From positions 62,001 to 126,000 of the forward strand of contig NZ_CAKLPX010000004.1 of assembly GCF_923077115.1 (NCBI RefSeq): 64,000 nucleotides of DNA, read 5' to 3'. Of this stretch, positions 36,569-46,398 are shown piece after piece. The position numbers and the translations under genes are program-made. Source of the stretch: Sinobacterium norvegicum. Its GTDB lineage: Bacteria > Pseudomonadota > Gammaproteobacteria > Pseudomonadales > Sinobacteriaceae. The notes beneath the pieces were generated by a model that saw only the letters and a program-made list of their open reading frames with translations, did no database searches and was not told the origin of the DNA. The number at the start of each line of letters is the position of its first letter. Position 1 is the first letter of the stretch.

Positions 36569-36832
36569 TTAACCGGCAAGCTTTGCTAACATCGGGTCTA
36601 GATCGCCATTGCGATCCAGCGCCCATAAATCGTCTGAGCCACCAACATGGGTGTCGCCAATCCAGATTTGAGGCACGGTGTTACGGCCACTTTTGTCCAT
36701 CATGGTTTGACGAATATCCGGTTTGCGGTCGACAAAAATTTCTTCGACGTTGACCCCTTTGCTGTCGAGGATTGACTTGGCTCGATGGCAATACGGACAA
36801 AACGCGCTGCTGTACATTACAACTTTGGACAT
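36569..36832 (-). CDS. grxC: Glutaredoxin 3
   Basis: An 87-residue glutaredoxin with the dithiol active site CPYC (Cys12, Cys15) in SSAFCPYCHRA, the cis-proline segment NTVPQIWIGDTHVGG, and a GSH-binding DDLWALDR. It reduces disulfides and ribonucleotide reductase with glutathione. It sits between the rhodanese and secB genes, the same order as E. coli yibN-grxC-secB. An upstream GTG would add one residue. Confidence 0.96.
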   Translation of the reverse strand: MSKVVMYSSAFCPYCHRAKSILDSKGVNVEEIFVDRKPDIRQTMMDKSGRNTVPQIWIGDTHVGGSDDLWALDRNGDLDPMLAKLAG

Positions 36833-36836
36833 CACT

Positions 36837-37253
36837 CTACGCCTTTACTAAAGGCAGATTCTGCCCCTTCCACTCTAACATACCGCCTGTGAGGCGATAA
36901 ACCTGCTGATAACCTGCAGCCTTTAATGCTTTGCCGGGCGCGCTGGATGCGGTGCCCTGCTTGTCTACAACAATAATGGGGACGGTTTTGTGTTTTTCCA
37001 ACTCCACCATGCGATCATTTAATTTATTTGCAGGAATGTTAACGGAATCAACTATATGGCCAGCGCCAAATTCTTTGCTATCGCGGATATCCACCACCAC
37101 ACCGTCCTGTTTGTTCATCATATGAGACAATTGCTGCGGTGTAATCGTCGGCCCAGCCTTGCGTGCTTCATACATCATTAACAGGGTTGCCAAGACTAAA
37201 AATGCCGTGACCAGTATCCACTGCTGTCCAAAAAATTCAAAAAACAATGCCAT
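36837..37253 (-). CDS. Membrane-anchored rhodanese-like protein (YibN family)
   Basis: A 138-residue protein from the ATG at 37253: one N-terminal membrane helix (about 10-30, WILVTAFLVLATLLMM) and a rhodanese domain (DGVVVDIRDSKEFGAGHI). The usual catalytic cysteine loop region here reads PIIVVDKQGTASSAPGKA, with Asp-Lys-Gln where active rhodaneses have Cys, so sulfurtransferase activity is unlikely. YibN of E. coli is reported to interact with the Sec/YidC insertion machinery, which would suit its place before secB. Longer starts (to 37355) exist but add a second unlikely helix. Confidence 0.85.
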   Translation of the reverse strand: MALFFEFFGQQWILVTAFLVLATLLMMYEARKAGPTITPQQLSHMMNKQDGVVVDIRDSKEFGAGHIVDSVNIPANKLNDRMVELEKHKTVPIIVVDKQGTASSAPGKALKAAGYQQVYRLTGGMLEWKGQNLPLVKA

Positions 37254-37502
37254 TGCGGTTATCCCGATGAGTGTCAGTAAATGATACGTATATTGTATTC
37301 GAGGCGGCATTATACACAGCCTTGCCACCACCAACAAAGTGGTAATATCCACCACTATGTAACGCCTCCAACCATGCTGCTCAACTCACCGTTGTCAGCG
37401 CTGCCAATAGCCATGGCCGTCATCAGCAGGTAGAATATCGGAAAATTTTTGCCCCGGCGGTCAGCCGCCTAACATTGGCCCAAAACAACAAGTATTAAAC
37501 CT

Positions 37503-39050
37503 ATGACAAACAGCAAGAAAACGCCGATTGCACTGATTATTCTCGATGGCTGGGGCCACCGTGAAGCCACTGACTACAACGCCATCGCCCACGGCAATAC
37601 GCCGCACTGGGATAAGTTAATTGCCGAGCGACCACACACGCTGATCTCGGCTTCCGGCGAGGATGTCGGCTTGCCCGAGGGTCAAATGGGCAACTCCGAA
37701 GTAGGTCATATGAGCCTCGGTGCCGGCCGCATTGTCTATCAAAATATCAGCAAGGTTGACCAGGCAATCAAGACCGGTGAATTCGAAACAAACGCCGTGC
37801 TAGTCAAATCGATCGATGATGCCGTTGCCGCCAATAAGGCCGTTCACCTCATGGGGCTGCTATCTCCCGGTGGTGTCCACAGCCACCAGCGCCATATTAT
37901 TGCCGCCATTGAATTGGCTGCCAAACGCGGTGCAAAAGCCGTCTATCTCCACGCCTTTCTCGACGGTCGCGACACACCGCCGCGCAGCGCCGAGACATCG
38001 ATTGCCGCCATCGATGACGTCTTTAGCACCTTGGGCTGCGGCCGTATTGCCTCGATTATTGGCCGCTACTACGCCATGGATCGCGACAACCGTTGGGATC
38101 GCGTCAGTCAGGCCTACGAGCTGTTAACCGAGGCCAAGTCAGAATACAGCTTTGCCTCTGCCACCGAGGGCTTGAATGCCGCCTACCAACGTGATGAAAA
38201 TGACGAATTCGTCGCCGCCACCGTCATCCAGACCGCCGGCCAGCCAACAGCAACCATTAACGATGGCGACAGCGTGCTGTTCATGAATTTTCGTGCCGAC
38301 CGCGCCCGTGAGATTACCCGTGCCTTTGTCGACACCGACTTCGATGGCTTCGCACGTAATACCGTGCCTGCGGCCAGTTTCACCACACTGACCGAATATG
38401 CTGCCAGTATCAAAGCCCCCTGCGCCTTCCCGCCGGTATCACTCGACAATGTCCTCGGTGACTATCTTGCCAAGCAGGGTAAGACCCAACTGCGCATCGC
38501 CGAAACCGAAAAATACGCTCACGTCACCTTCTTCTTCAGCGGCGGCCAGGAAGAGCTGTTCGAAGGTGAGCAGCGCATTTTAATCAACTCGCCCGATGTC
38601 GCAACCTACGATTTGCAGCCTGAAATGAGTGCGCCCGAGGTCACCGAGAAACTGGTTGGCGCCATCGAAGGCGGCGAATTTGATGTCATTATTTGTAACT
38701 ATGCCAACGGCGATATGGTCGGTCACACCGGTGTCTTCGAGGCAGCCGTCAAGGCCGCAGAGGCAATTGACCAGAGTGTTAAAGCCGTCACCGACGCCAT
38801 CGAGCGAGTTGGGGGACAATGTTTGATCACTGCCGATCACGGTAACTGTGAGCAAATGCTCGATACGGTCAGCGGTCAAAAACATACCCAGCACACCACC
38901 GAACACGTGCCGCTGGTTTATGTTGGCCCGCAGGACATCAGTCTTAATAGCAATGGCCGCCTGTGCGATATGGCGCCAACCCTGTTATCGCTGATCAACG
39001 TCGAGCAGCCCAGTGAAATGACCGGCGTTTCTCTCGCCGTAAAACAATAA
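37503..39050 (+). CDS. gpmI: 2,3-bisphosphoglycerate-independent phosphoglycerate mutase
   Basis: A 515-residue two-manganese alkaline-phosphatase-fold enzyme interconverting 3- and 2-phosphoglycerate. Active-site segments: [11 protein letters not shown] (metal), [17 protein letters not shown] with the nucleophile serine, [35 protein letters not shown], and ADHGNCEQM near the C-terminus. Length matches E. coli GpmM (514). Divergent from the rhodanese gene and followed by envC after 14 bases. Confidence 0.97.
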   Translation: MTNSKKTPIALIILDGWGHREATDYNAIAHGNTPHWDKLIAERPHTLISASGEDVGLPEGQMGNSEVGHMSLGAGRIVYQNISKVDQAIKTGEFETNAVLVKSIDDAVAANKAVHLMGLLSPGGVHSHQRHIIAAIELAAKRGAKAVYLHAFLDGRDTPPRSAETSIAAIDDVFSTLGCGRIASIIGRYYAMDRDNRWDRVSQAYELLTEAKSEYSFASATEGLNAAYQRDENDEFVAATVIQTAGQPTATINDGDSVLFMNFRADRAREITRAFVDTDFDGFARNTVPAASFTTLTEYAASIKAPCAFPPVSLDNVLGDYLAKQGKTQLRIAETEKYAHVTFFFSGGQEELFEGEQRILINSPDVATYDLQPEMSAPEVTEKLVGAIEGGEFDVIICNYANGDMVGHTGVFEAAVKAAEAIDQSVKAVTDAIERVGGQCLITADHGNCEQMLDTVSGQKHTQHTTEHVPLVYVGPQDISLNSNGRLCDMAPTLLSLINVEQPSEMTGVSLAVKQ

Positions 39051-39064
39051 GAGTAGCCACGACT

Positions 39065-40183
39065 ATGAAAACAGGGCAATGGCTGATTGCCATATTATGC
39101 CTGGTGTTTAGTGCCGGTATGCCGTTCCATGCCGGCGCCGATGAAGTTGACGACATTAAAGCTGAAATCAACAAACTGCAAAAATTGCTCAAGCAAACCA
39201 AGGGCCAGCGCAGCGAGTTACAACATCAGCTTCAGCAATCCGAAACCGATATTAGCACCATCCAAAAAGAAATAAGAACAATCCAACAGGGTATTAAAAA
39301 GGAGAATAAAAACCTCGACCAACTGCACAGTGAACGTCAAGAATTGCAGCAGTCCAAGGCCGAGCAACAACAGGCCGTTGAACAACAGCTAACCCAAGCC
39401 TACCAAAACGGTAGGCAGCAAAAACTGAAACTGCTGCTTAACCAGCAGGACCCCACCACCGTTGCTCGGCTGATGATCTATTACGACTATCTCAGCAAAG
39501 CCAATATTGCCCAGATTCAACAGTACAACCACACCATTGCACGGCTCGACCAAATCGAGCCGGACATGGTCGCCAGCCGAGACAAGCTCAGACGCGACCA
39601 CGACAAGCTCAGCCTCCAGCGACAAAGCCTCAAAAAACAACAGTTCAGCCGACGCCAAACCCTGACGCAAATCGAAAAAACAATTAAAGATAAAGACAAA
39701 GAGCTGCAGCGCGAACAAATCCAACTCGAACAATTACTTAACACCATGCAGCAAAACCTCGCCGACATGAAGCTACCCGGCGACTATACACCGTTCAAAA
39801 AACAAGCAAAATCAATGCCGTGGCCTACCAAAGGGCAGTTGCTCAACGGCTTTGGTGGCAAGCGTAACAGCGCCGGTTTGCGCTGGCAGGGGGTCAATAT
39901 TGCCGCCCGAGAAGGCGCCGACGTGCAGGCGATACACCGAGGCCGTGTGGTGTTTTCCGACTGGTTTAAAGGTCTCGGCATGTTGGTTATTGTCGATCAC
40001 GGTGATGGCTACCTCAGCCTCTACGCCCACAATCAGGCTATCTTTCCCGCCCCTGGCGACTGGGTTCAGCGAGGTGAAGCCATTGCCACCGTCGGTAATT
40101 CCGGCGGCCAAAAAACCTCTTCTCTTTACTTCGAAATCCGCCATAACGGCAAGCCCCAAAACCCTAAGAAATGGTGTAAATAG
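39065..40183 (+). CDS. envC: Murein hydrolase activator EnvC
   Basis: A 372-residue periplasmic protein that activates amidases AmiA/AmiB at the division site. Signal peptide 1-25 (cleavage near HAGAD), a long coiled coil at about 30-245 that would contact FtsEX, and a C-terminal LytM/M23 domain (GVNIAAREGADVQAIHRGRV, DHGDGYLSLYAHN). In this family the LytM site is degenerate, and the domain regulates amidases rather than cutting murein. Follows gpmI by 14 bases. Confidence 0.94.
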   Translation: MKTGQWLIAILCLVFSAGMPFHAGADEVDDIKAEINKLQKLLKQTKGQRSELQHQLQQSETDISTIQKEIRTIQQGIKKENKNLDQLHSERQELQQSKAEQQQAVEQQLTQAYQNGRQQKLKLLLNQQDPTTVARLMIYYDYLSKANIAQIQQYNHTIARLDQIEPDMVASRDKLRRDHDKLSLQRQSLKKQQFSRRQTLTQIEKTIKDKDKELQREQIQLEQLLNTMQQNLADMKLPGDYTPFKKQAKSMPWPTKGQLLNGFGGKRNSAGLRWQGVNIAAREGADVQAIHRGRVVFSDWFKGLGMLVIVDHGDGYLSLYAHNQAIFPAPGDWVQRGEAIATVGNSGGQKTSSLYFEIRHNGKPQNPKKWCK

Positions 40184-40220
40184 CCGTTTTAAACCTCAAT
40201 TCCCCTGCAAATAATAATAA

Positions 40221-40250
40221 TTGCTTACATTTGCCCGTCTAAAATATACA
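40221..40250 (+). promoter_or_regulatory. Candidate sigma-70 promoter of ctpA
   Basis: TTGCTT at 40221 and TATACA at 40245, 18 bases apart, about 73 bases before the ctpA ATG, in the 139-base gap after envC. Imperfect elements, so only a candidate. Confidence 0.35.
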
Positions 40251-40322
40251 GTATAGAAAAGCTCTCTAACCCTCTGTTTATTTCGGTTACAGCCATCGCT
40301 ACTATTTTTGGAGTCAGTTTTA

Positions 40323-41663
40323 ATGCCGCTGTTTCAACACCTGATCAAAACCGCCGCACTGTCTGCCGTTTTACTGTCGACACCACTGGCTCTGGCCGAT
40401 GACACCACCAGCACTGAGCCCACGCCACCGCCGGCGCAATTACCGCTGGAAGAGTTGCGCATTTTTGCCGATGTCTTTAATCAGATTCGCCAGGCCTATG
40501 TCGAAGAAGTCGACGATAAAACGCTACTTGAAAACGCCGTCAAAGGCATGTTAACCGGACTCGATCCACACTCAGCTTATCTTGACGCCAAGACCTTCGA
40601 CGATATCAAAGAGAGCACCAGTGGCGAATTCGGCGGCCTCGGTATTGAAGTAGGCATGGAAAACGGCTTTGTTAAAGTCATCTCCCCCATTGATGACACC
40701 CCCGCCTCCAAGGCCGGTGTCGAGTCCGGCGATCTTATTATCCAAATCGACGACAAGCCTATTAAAGGGTTGAGCCTCGATGACGCGGTCAAACTGATGC
40801 GGGGCGCCAAGGGCAGCAAAATCACTCTCACCATCGTCCGCGAGGGCAACGACAAGCCCTTCGATCTGGTGTTAACCCGGGCTATTATCAAGGTAACCGC
40901 GGTGCGCAGCAAAATGCTGGCGCCAGATTATGGCTATCTGCGCATCGCCCAATTCCAAGGCGCCACTGGTGACAACACCACCAAAGAAGTGAAAAAACTC
41001 ATCGCCGAAAACCAGCAACCGCTAAAAGGTCTGGTCATTGATTTACGCAACAACCCCGGCGGGGTTTTACAAGCCTCGGTCAAAGTCGTCGACAACTTCA
41101 TTAACAGCGGCTTGATTGTCTATACCGAGGGTCGCCTGCAAAACAGCGAAACCCGCTACAGCGCCACCGAGGGTGACATTCTCAATGGCGCGCCGATTGT
41201 CGTGCTGATCAATGGCGGCTCAGCCTCGGCCTCTGAAATCGTAGCCGGCGCCCTGCAGGATCATCGCCGTGCCGTAGTCATCGGCACCGACAGTTTTGGC
41301 AAGGGCTCGGTACAAACCATCGTACCGCTGACCGAAGACAAGGCCATCAAGCTCACCACAGCACTCTACTTCACCCCCGATGGTCGCTCGATTCAAGCCC
41401 AGGGCATCAACCCCGATATCGAAGTGCAGCGGGTTAAGATTGAGGCCATTGATGACCGCCGTAGAATTACCGAGGCCGATTTACAGGGCCACCTCAACAA
41501 CGGCAACGGTGGCGATGAAAGCAATTCGGCTGAGCGTGAAAGACGCAAGGCTAATCAGTTAATTAAAGATGACAATCAATTGTTTGAAGCATTGAACCTG
41601 CTTAAAGGCATCAATATTTTAAAGCCGGCCGCGCCGGTTGCAGAGACCGACAAAGCGGCCTAA
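40323..41663 (+). CDS. Carboxy-terminal processing peptidase (S41 family, CtpA)
   Basis: A 446-residue periplasmic serine protease. It has a signal peptide (ALSAVLLSTPLALA-DD), a PDZ domain (about 90-170, GGLGIEVGMENGFVKVI, LIIQIDDKPIKGL) and an S41 catalytic domain with the nucleophile serine in GGSASASEIVAGAL and the lysine in FGKGSVQTIVPL. It processes or degrades periplasmic substrates such as murein hydrolases. An upstream TTG would add five residues, but the ATG at 40323 has GGAG nine bases before it. It follows envC, as is common. Confidence 0.95.
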   Translation: MPLFQHLIKTAALSAVLLSTPLALADDTTSTEPTPPPAQLPLEELRIFADVFNQIRQAYVEEVDDKTLLENAVKGMLTGLDPHSAYLDAKTFDDIKESTSGEFGGLGIEVGMENGFVKVISPIDDTPASKAGVESGDLIIQIDDKPIKGLSLDDAVKLMRGAKGSKITLTIVREGNDKPFDLVLTRAIIKVTAVRSKMLAPDYGYLRIAQFQGATGDNTTKEVKKLIAENQQPLKGLVIDLRNNPGGVLQASVKVVDNFINSGLIVYTEGRLQNSETRYSATEGDILNGAPIVVLINGGSASASEIVAGALQDHRRAVVIGTDSFGKGSVQTIVPLTEDKAIKLTTALYFTPDGRSIQAQGINPDIEVQRVKIEAIDDRRRITEADLQGHLNNGNGGDESNSAERERRKANQLIKDDNQLFEALNLLKGINILKPAAPVAETDKAA

Positions 41664-41719
41664 CAATTGCCACCCACCACATTTTAACAGCTCCGGCGTC
41701 AGTCGGAGCGGTATGATTG

Positions 41720-42613
41720 ATGACTTATTTACGTTCTGCCCTGCTAGTCCTAATACTGCTTAGCCATGTTACTGCCGCCGATAATTCCGTGGCGACAGCT
41801 GCCACCGCCCAAAAGACCTTCAAACTGGTATTGATCATCGATGATCTTGGCAACAACTATGCCCAGGGTCAGCGCGCCGTCGAATTACCCGGCCTCGCTA
41901 CCATGGCAGTTTTACCCCATCGCCCCAGCAGTAAACGACTTGCCCGCAATGCCTTTGAGCAGGGCAAAGAAGTCATTCTGCACGCGCCGATGAGTAATGT
42001 GCACGGTAATAATTTGGGGGCCGGTGCTCTGACGCTGAATATGCCCGAGCAACAGTTGCTAGAGACCCTGCGCGATAATATTGCGTCGATTCCGCACGTG
42101 GTCGGAGTCAATAATCATATGGGCAGCGAACTGACCTCTGACCGTCAAGCGATGTCGCTGGTCATGGCGGAATTACAGACGCAGCAGCTTTATTTCGTTG
42201 ACAGTCGCACCACGATCGAGACCGTCGCCGCCGAGCAGGCTGAATTGCTGGGCTTGCCGAGCATGGAGCGACAGGTGTTTCTCGATCACGTGATCAATAC
42301 CGAGGCCATTGCTAATGAGTTCCAACGCTGGCTCAAGTTGGCCGAGAAGAACGGCGTCGCCGTCGCCATCGGCCACCCCCACGAGGCCACGATGAGCTAC
42401 CTAGAGCAGCAGCTTCCGACACTGGCCGCAGCCGGATTCGAGCTGGTGACACCGTCACAGCTTTTACTGTCGCAACAGACAGGGGCAGAGGTATTCGAAG
42501 AGCGTGAACTAGCGTCAGCGACTGAGTTACCGGCGGAGCTGCCGGCCGACAAGAAAAAGCCCCAGCCTATCCTGGAACTTTATCGGTCACTGCTAAAATT
42601 GAGCAGTTTATAG
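41720..42613 (+). CDS. Divergent polysaccharide deacetylase family protein (YibQ)
   Basis: A 297-residue periplasmic protein: signal peptide ([17 protein letters not shown]) and a polysaccharide-deacetylase-like NodB fold ([14 protein letters not shown] near 33-46; [21 protein letters not shown]). DUF610/YibQ proteins keep the fold, with some metal ligands changed. Substrate unknown; context with envC and ctpA suggests envelope or murein work. Its last 6 bases overlap the convergent hisF stop end. Confidence 0.9.
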   Translation: MTYLRSALLVLILLSHVTAADNSVATAATAQKTFKLVLIIDDLGNNYAQGQRAVELPGLATMAVLPHRPSSKRLARNAFEQGKEVILHAPMSNVHGNNLGAGALTLNMPEQQLLETLRDNIASIPHVVGVNNHMGSELTSDRQAMSLVMAELQTQQLYFVDSRTTIETVAAEQAELLGLPSMERQVFLDHVINTEAIANEFQRWLKLAEKNGVAVAIGHPHEATMSYLEQQLPTLAAAGFELVTPSQLLLSQQTGAEVFEERELASATELPAELPADKKKPQPILELYRSLLKLSSL

Positions 42614-43381
42614 CCGGACGTCGACACCCTGGGCACGCATAAATGCCTTTGCCTCGGGCACGGTATATTCACCAAAATGAAAAATACTGGCCGCCAGTAC
42701 CGCATCAGCCTTACCTTCGACCACACCGTCAACCAGGTGCTGCAGGTTGCCAACACCACCGGACGCGATGATGGGGATATTAACCGCATCACTGATAGCG
42801 CGGGTCACACCGAGGTCGAAGCCATTCTTCATACCATCTTGATCCATACTGGTCAGCAAGATTTCTCCGGCGCCGTATTCGGCCATCTTAATGCCCCACT
42901 CAACCGCATCAATACCGGTCGGCTTACGGCCTCCGTGGGTAAATATCTCCCAGCGTGGCGTCTCACCGGCAACAGAAACCTGCTTGGCGTCGATGGCGAC
43001 GACAATACACTGAGAGCCAAAACGACTGGCCGCTTCCTTGACAAAATCCGGGTTGAAGATAGCGGCGGTGTTGATGGCGACCTTATCGGCACCAGCATTA
43101 AGCATTAATCGAATATCATCACATTGACGAATCCCGCCACCAACAGTCAGTGGGATAAACACCTCACTGGCCATCTTCTCGACTGTATGTACCGTGGTAT
43201 CCCGGCCCTCGGAGCTGGCGGTAATATCGAGAAAGGTAATCTCATCAGCACCTTGCTGATCATAGCGTTTGGCAATTTCAACAGGGTCACCGGCATCGCG
43301 GATATCCAAAAACTTAACGCCTTTGACGACACGGCCCTTATCAACATCTAAACAGGGAATAATACGCTTTGCTAAGCTCAT
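42608..43381 (-). CDS. hisF: Imidazole glycerol phosphate synthase, cyclase subunit
   Basis: A 257-residue TIM barrel that, with HisH, makes imidazole glycerol phosphate and AICAR. The N-terminus [19 protein letters not shown] contains catalytic Asp12; [11 protein letters not shown] has the second acid region; the phosphate loops VGGGIR and ASGGVGN are present. The start at 43381 is chosen because it gives the family N-terminus. Its partner hisH lies 10 kb away, and hisA is not in the window. Converges with yibQ with a 6-base overlap. Confidence 0.96.
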   Translation of the reverse strand: MSLAKRIIPCLDVDKGRVVKGVKFLDIRDAGDPVEIAKRYDQQGADEITFLDITASSEGRDTTVHTVEKMASEVFIPLTVGGGIRQCDDIRLMLNAGADKVAINTAAIFNPDFVKEAASRFGSQCIVVAIDAKQVSVAGETPRWEIFTHGGRKPTGIDAVEWGIKMAEYGAGEILLTSMDQDGMKNGFDLGVTRAISDAVNIPIIASGGVGNLQHLVDGVVEGKADAVLAASIFHFGEYTVPEAKAFMRAQGVDVRL

Positions 43382-43513
43382 ACCAACTCTCAATTCTTAT
43401 CGCTAATATTGCTGGGGCTTTGATTTGTTAAGCACACCCACAGCTCGTTCAACCAAGGCGGCCAATATTACCAGAGACCGCTGCCGCTGACACGGCTTGT
43501 TACTGTTTCAACA

Positions 43514-43921
43514 TTATTCCTGATCCTGCCGCATGGCGTCTTTAAAGCCATGGATTAGTCGCCGATCACGTTTGTTAGGCCGCCGCTCTGTATGCACCAT
43601 ACCGGCGTTTTGTTGGCGGCGTTGCTCGCTGTTCATCGCTCGCTTGGCAATGCTGTCATCGGTCTCGCGGTACAGTTCCTTGGCTACGTCAAAACCACGA
43701 CGCTGATCCGATAGCTGCTCGACAAAAACCGTCTTCACATCGTAGCCCTGGCGAATAGCCAGTTCGCTGCCGACAACAACCTCCTTGCTGACCTTGCAAC
43801 GGGCGCCATCGAAATGCACCTTGCCCCCCTCAATCGCCTGCTTGGCCAGTGAACGCGTCTTATAAAAACGGGCTGCCCACAGCCACTTGTCGAGCCGAAT
43901 TTTTTTACTCTTATCAGGCAT
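43514..43921 (-). CDS. hslR: Ribosome-associated heat shock protein Hsp15
   Basis: A 135-residue S4-domain RNA-binding protein. The S4 fold IRLDKWLWAARFYKTRSLAK followed by AIEGGKVHFDGARCKVS is at residues 7-50; the basic C-terminal tail (RRQQNAGMVHTERRPNKRDRR) is typical. Hsp15 rescues nascent-chain-bearing 50S subunits. It follows yrfG with a 3-base gap. In E. coli hslR is next to hslO (Hsp33), but here hslO lies 11 kb away. Confidence 0.94.
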   Translation of the reverse strand: MPDKSKKIRLDKWLWAARFYKTRSLAKQAIEGGKVHFDGARCKVSKEVVVGSELAIRQGYDVKTVFVEQLSDQRRGFDVAKELYRETDDSIAKRAMNSEQRRQQNAGMVHTERRPNKRDRRLIHGFKDAMRQDQE

Positions 43922-43924
43922 GAA

Positions 43925-44590
43925 TTACTCTCCCTCTACTGGCGGCATGATTTCATCGAAATGATGAAATTGGGGGTAGCGCAGATCTGACCGGCAGGGA
44001 TTTTTGCTGTCGGGCTGGGACAGCGTCAATAAATGTTTAATGCCAAACGCCTCTGCGCTGGCCAAAATGTTTTCAGTATCATCAATAAACAGCGTTTTAT
44101 TGGGTTCAAACGGGAACTGCTGCCGCAGCTGCTGCCAAAACTTAGCCGACTCCTTCGGTTCGCGGTAATCATGAGAGGCTACCATGGCATCGAACCACGG
44201 CCTTAAATCGACCTTTTTCATTTTTAAGTCTAAGCCGGCTCTGTGCGCATTGGTGACCAATATCACCTGTTTATTTGCTGCCTTTAATGCCTGCAAAAAT
44301 TCGATGACAAAAGGCCGGGGGGCGATTAAATCAGCTATCTCGTCCTTTAAACCGACAATGTCCACATCGAGCTCGGCCTGCCAGTAATCGAGGCAGTACC
44401 AGTCCAAACTACCCTTGGTATCCATGATTTTGCCATACAGCAGGTCCTTGGCAATATCGTAGGGCATAGCTTTGAGCTCGCTATAGCGCTTGGGCAAATG
44501 CTGCAACCAAAAATGATTGTCGAAATGTAAATCCAACAACGTGCCATCCATATCCAATAGCACCGTGTCTATCGCCTGCCAATCGACCAT
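43925..44590 (-). CDS. yrfG: GMP/IMP nucleotidase (YrfG type HAD hydrolase)
   Basis: A 221-residue HAD phosphatase. Motif I VLLDMDGTLLDLHFDN with nucleophile Asp, motif II ILVTNAHRAG, Lys region (EPKESAKFW) and motif IV TLFIDDTENILASA. It is the YrfG group, which cleaves purine nucleotides. The yrfG-hslR order (3-base gap) matches E. coli. The first codon gives MVDWQAIDTVL. Confidence 0.92.
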   Translation of the reverse strand: MVDWQAIDTVLLDMDGTLLDLHFDNHFWLQHLPKRYSELKAMPYDIAKDLLYGKIMDTKGSLDWYCLDYWQAELDVDIVGLKDEIADLIAPRPFVIEFLQALKAANKQVILVTNAHRAGLDLKMKKVDLRPWFDAMVASHDYREPKESAKFWQQLRQQFPFEPNKTLFIDDTENILASAEAFGIKHLLTLSQPDSKNPCRSDLRYPQFHHFDEIMPPVEGE

Positions 44591-44695
44591 GTAAACCTCT
44601 TCAATAATTCCTGGGCGGCGTTTTATACCGGGCCGCTATTTTAGACCGTAGTGGTGTTGTTATACTAGCGCCTTCTCACTAACGACGACGCCTTT

Positions 44696-45253
44696 ATGAG
44701 CGAGCAGCAGCCCCCCAAAATCATCGATCAACAATGGCTTACTCACAGCAAGCTGTTTCATGTTGAGCAATTAGACCTGGCGTTTAGTAACGGCGAGCAA
44801 CGGCGCTATGAACGGCTCAACCCAGGCCGCCATGCCGGGGTGATGGTGCTGCCTATTCTCGACAACCATTCACTGATATTGATCAAAGAGTTTGGCGCCG
44901 GTATCGACCAATATTACCTGTCCTTCCCCAAGGGCGCCGTCGATTCAGGCGAAGATATCCTCGACGCCGGCCTGAGAGAGCTGCAAGAGGAGGCGGGCTT
45001 TGCTGCCAAACGCTTAACACCCTTGAAGCAAATCTCGTTATCGCCATCCTATATGGGCAATCAGATGCAGTACATTGTCGCCGAGGACCTCTACCCCAGC
45101 GCATTGCCTGGCGACGAGCCAGAGCCTTTAGAGGTAATTCACTGGCCGCTGAGTGAGATTGACCAGCTCGCGCTACACCCGCAATTTATTGAATCCTATG
45201 GCTTGGCAGGGTTGGCGCTACTACGCGCACATCTATCGGCAGGTAAAAAATAG
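44696..45253 (+). CDS. nudE: ADP compounds hydrolase NudE
   Basis: A 185-residue Nudix hydrolase acting on ADP-ribose, AP3A and NADH-like compounds. The Nudix box is GAVDSGEDILDAGLRELQEE followed by AGF, near 80-103; it lies after the SFPKG leader typical of this group. Divergent from yrfG, separated by 105 bases. In E. coli nudE is part of the nudE-igaA-yrfG-hslR-hslO cluster; the igaA gene is absent here. Confidence 0.93.
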   Translation: MSEQQPPKIIDQQWLTHSKLFHVEQLDLAFSNGEQRRYERLNPGRHAGVMVLPILDNHSLILIKEFGAGIDQYYLSFPKGAVDSGEDILDAGLRELQEEAGFAAKRLTPLKQISLSPSYMGNQMQYIVAEDLYPSALPGDEPEPLEVIHWPLSEIDQLALHPQFIESYGLAGLALLRAHLSAGKK

Positions 45254-45423
45254 CTCGGCCAATTTTCTAATTGTTTGCTTTCAGAGGCTTAGCATTTTCA
45301 ACCACCGCCAAACTTGCACAGAGTGTTAACCTCTCCTATTTTTATAGCACAACAGCACTCTCGCCATGACACAAACGTATGGCCGAGTCACAATAATGTG
45401 GTTAGCTTGCAGGACGCAAAACA

Positions 45424-45681
45424 ATGAAAACCCAACGCCATAGCGCCGAAGACCGTCGCGAACAACGACGCCGCGCACTGCTTCACCTACACCTAGAAAA
45501 CACTGAACAGCTTCGCGATAAGCTACAGCAAGAAATACACTCTATCGATGACAAACTGCAGGACTTAAAAATCGCCAGCAACAACGTCAATTTTGGTCTG
45601 ATGCAAACCTACGTCGAGATGCTACACAGTCGCCAATCCCTGTTTCGTCAATTAGACTCTGGTAAACCGCGACTCTGGTAA
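45424..45681 (+). CDS. Hypothetical protein, helical and charged
   Basis: An 85-residue protein with a very basic N-terminal part (QRHSAEDRREQRRRALLHLH) followed by a heptad-like segment with acidic and basic residues (ENTEQLRDKLQQEIHSIDDK) and a helical tail ending PRLW. No membrane helix, no signal, no metal motif. I do not recognise the family. The gene lies alone between nudE (plus) and the thioredoxin-like gene (minus), in a 170-base upstream gap with no clear promoter. Codon use looks like its neighbours. Confidence 0.65.
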   Translation: MKTQRHSAEDRREQRRRALLHLHLENTEQLRDKLQQEIHSIDDKLQDLKIASNNVNFGLMQTYVEMLHSRQSLFRQLDSGKPRLW

Positions 45682-45716
45682 GTATCGAAACAAAAAGGGC
45701 GCCCGCACCCTGCCGG

Positions 45717-46235
45717 CTACCCACTGAGCCCTGCCAGCCAAAGCCTCACCCGCATGCCCCAGCTTGATGTAATGCCCGAGGTTACCTGATTGACCTCGCC
45801 GCTTTGATTGATGATGAAAATACTCGGCGTCACTGTCACGCCCCACTGCTTAGCATAGAGTCCGTGCTCATCATTAATGGTCAAAAAATCATAACCCTGC
45901 CTGGCTAAATGCTGATTGACCTCGGCGTTATCCCCAGAACTTAGCGCCATAGTAACCACCTGATAATCATCGGCGATGGTATCAACTGCCGGCGAGACTA
46001 CATTACAGATAGGGCACCAACTGCCCCAAAAATACACCAGAACCGGGCCCTTGGATAACTGCTCGCTGAGATTAAAGCGCTCACCTGCAATTGTCGCCAC
46101 ATTAATTTCTGGCGCCATACCGCTGACCATATTGCGCTGCTGATAAAATGCCGCAGCCATTGCTGCCAGACAAATAATGACAAGAGTTTTTGCCGTCGAC
46201 GTCCAAAAAGAAGACTGTTTCCAAAAAGCGGGCAT
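45717..46235 (-). CDS. Membrane-anchored thioredoxin-like protein (ScsD/TlpA type)
   Basis: A 172-residue protein: N-terminal membrane anchor (TAKTLVIICLAAMAAAFY near residues 16-33) and a periplasmic thioredoxin domain with the dithiol motif WCPIC in FWGSWCPICNVV. The cis-proline follows in VTVTPSIFIIN. Members such as ScsD of the suppressor-of-copper-sensitivity locus are oxidoreductases; no copper genes are adjacent here. The ATG at 46235 is preferred over an upstream GTG, which would add two residues. Confidence 0.9.
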   Translation of the reverse strand: MPAFWKQSSFWTSTAKTLVIICLAAMAAAFYQQRNMVSGMAPEINVATIAGERFNLSEQLSKGPVLVYFWGSWCPICNVVSPAVDTIADDYQVVTMALSSGDNAEVNQHLARQGYDFLTINDEHGLYAKQWGVTVTPSIFIINQSGEVNQVTSGITSSWGMRVRLWLAGLSG

Positions 46236-46398
46236 TAGCACAAGCTCATAAGATTAGAGATATTATATGACTAACTATTAACCTTTAAGTTCCCGTTGAT
46301 AAGGTGATTTACCACTAGTAATCGTCGAGATCTTCTCCTAGTCTTAGCAACTATTTTGAATATTTCACCCATTAAATTACGCTATTAAGGATGTTTAC

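Noticed and set aside
37254-37355. Longer start for the rhodanese-like protein
   Set aside because: It would add a second short hydrophobic stretch and runs toward the gpmI promoter; the ATG at 37253 gives the YibN-like single-anchor layout.
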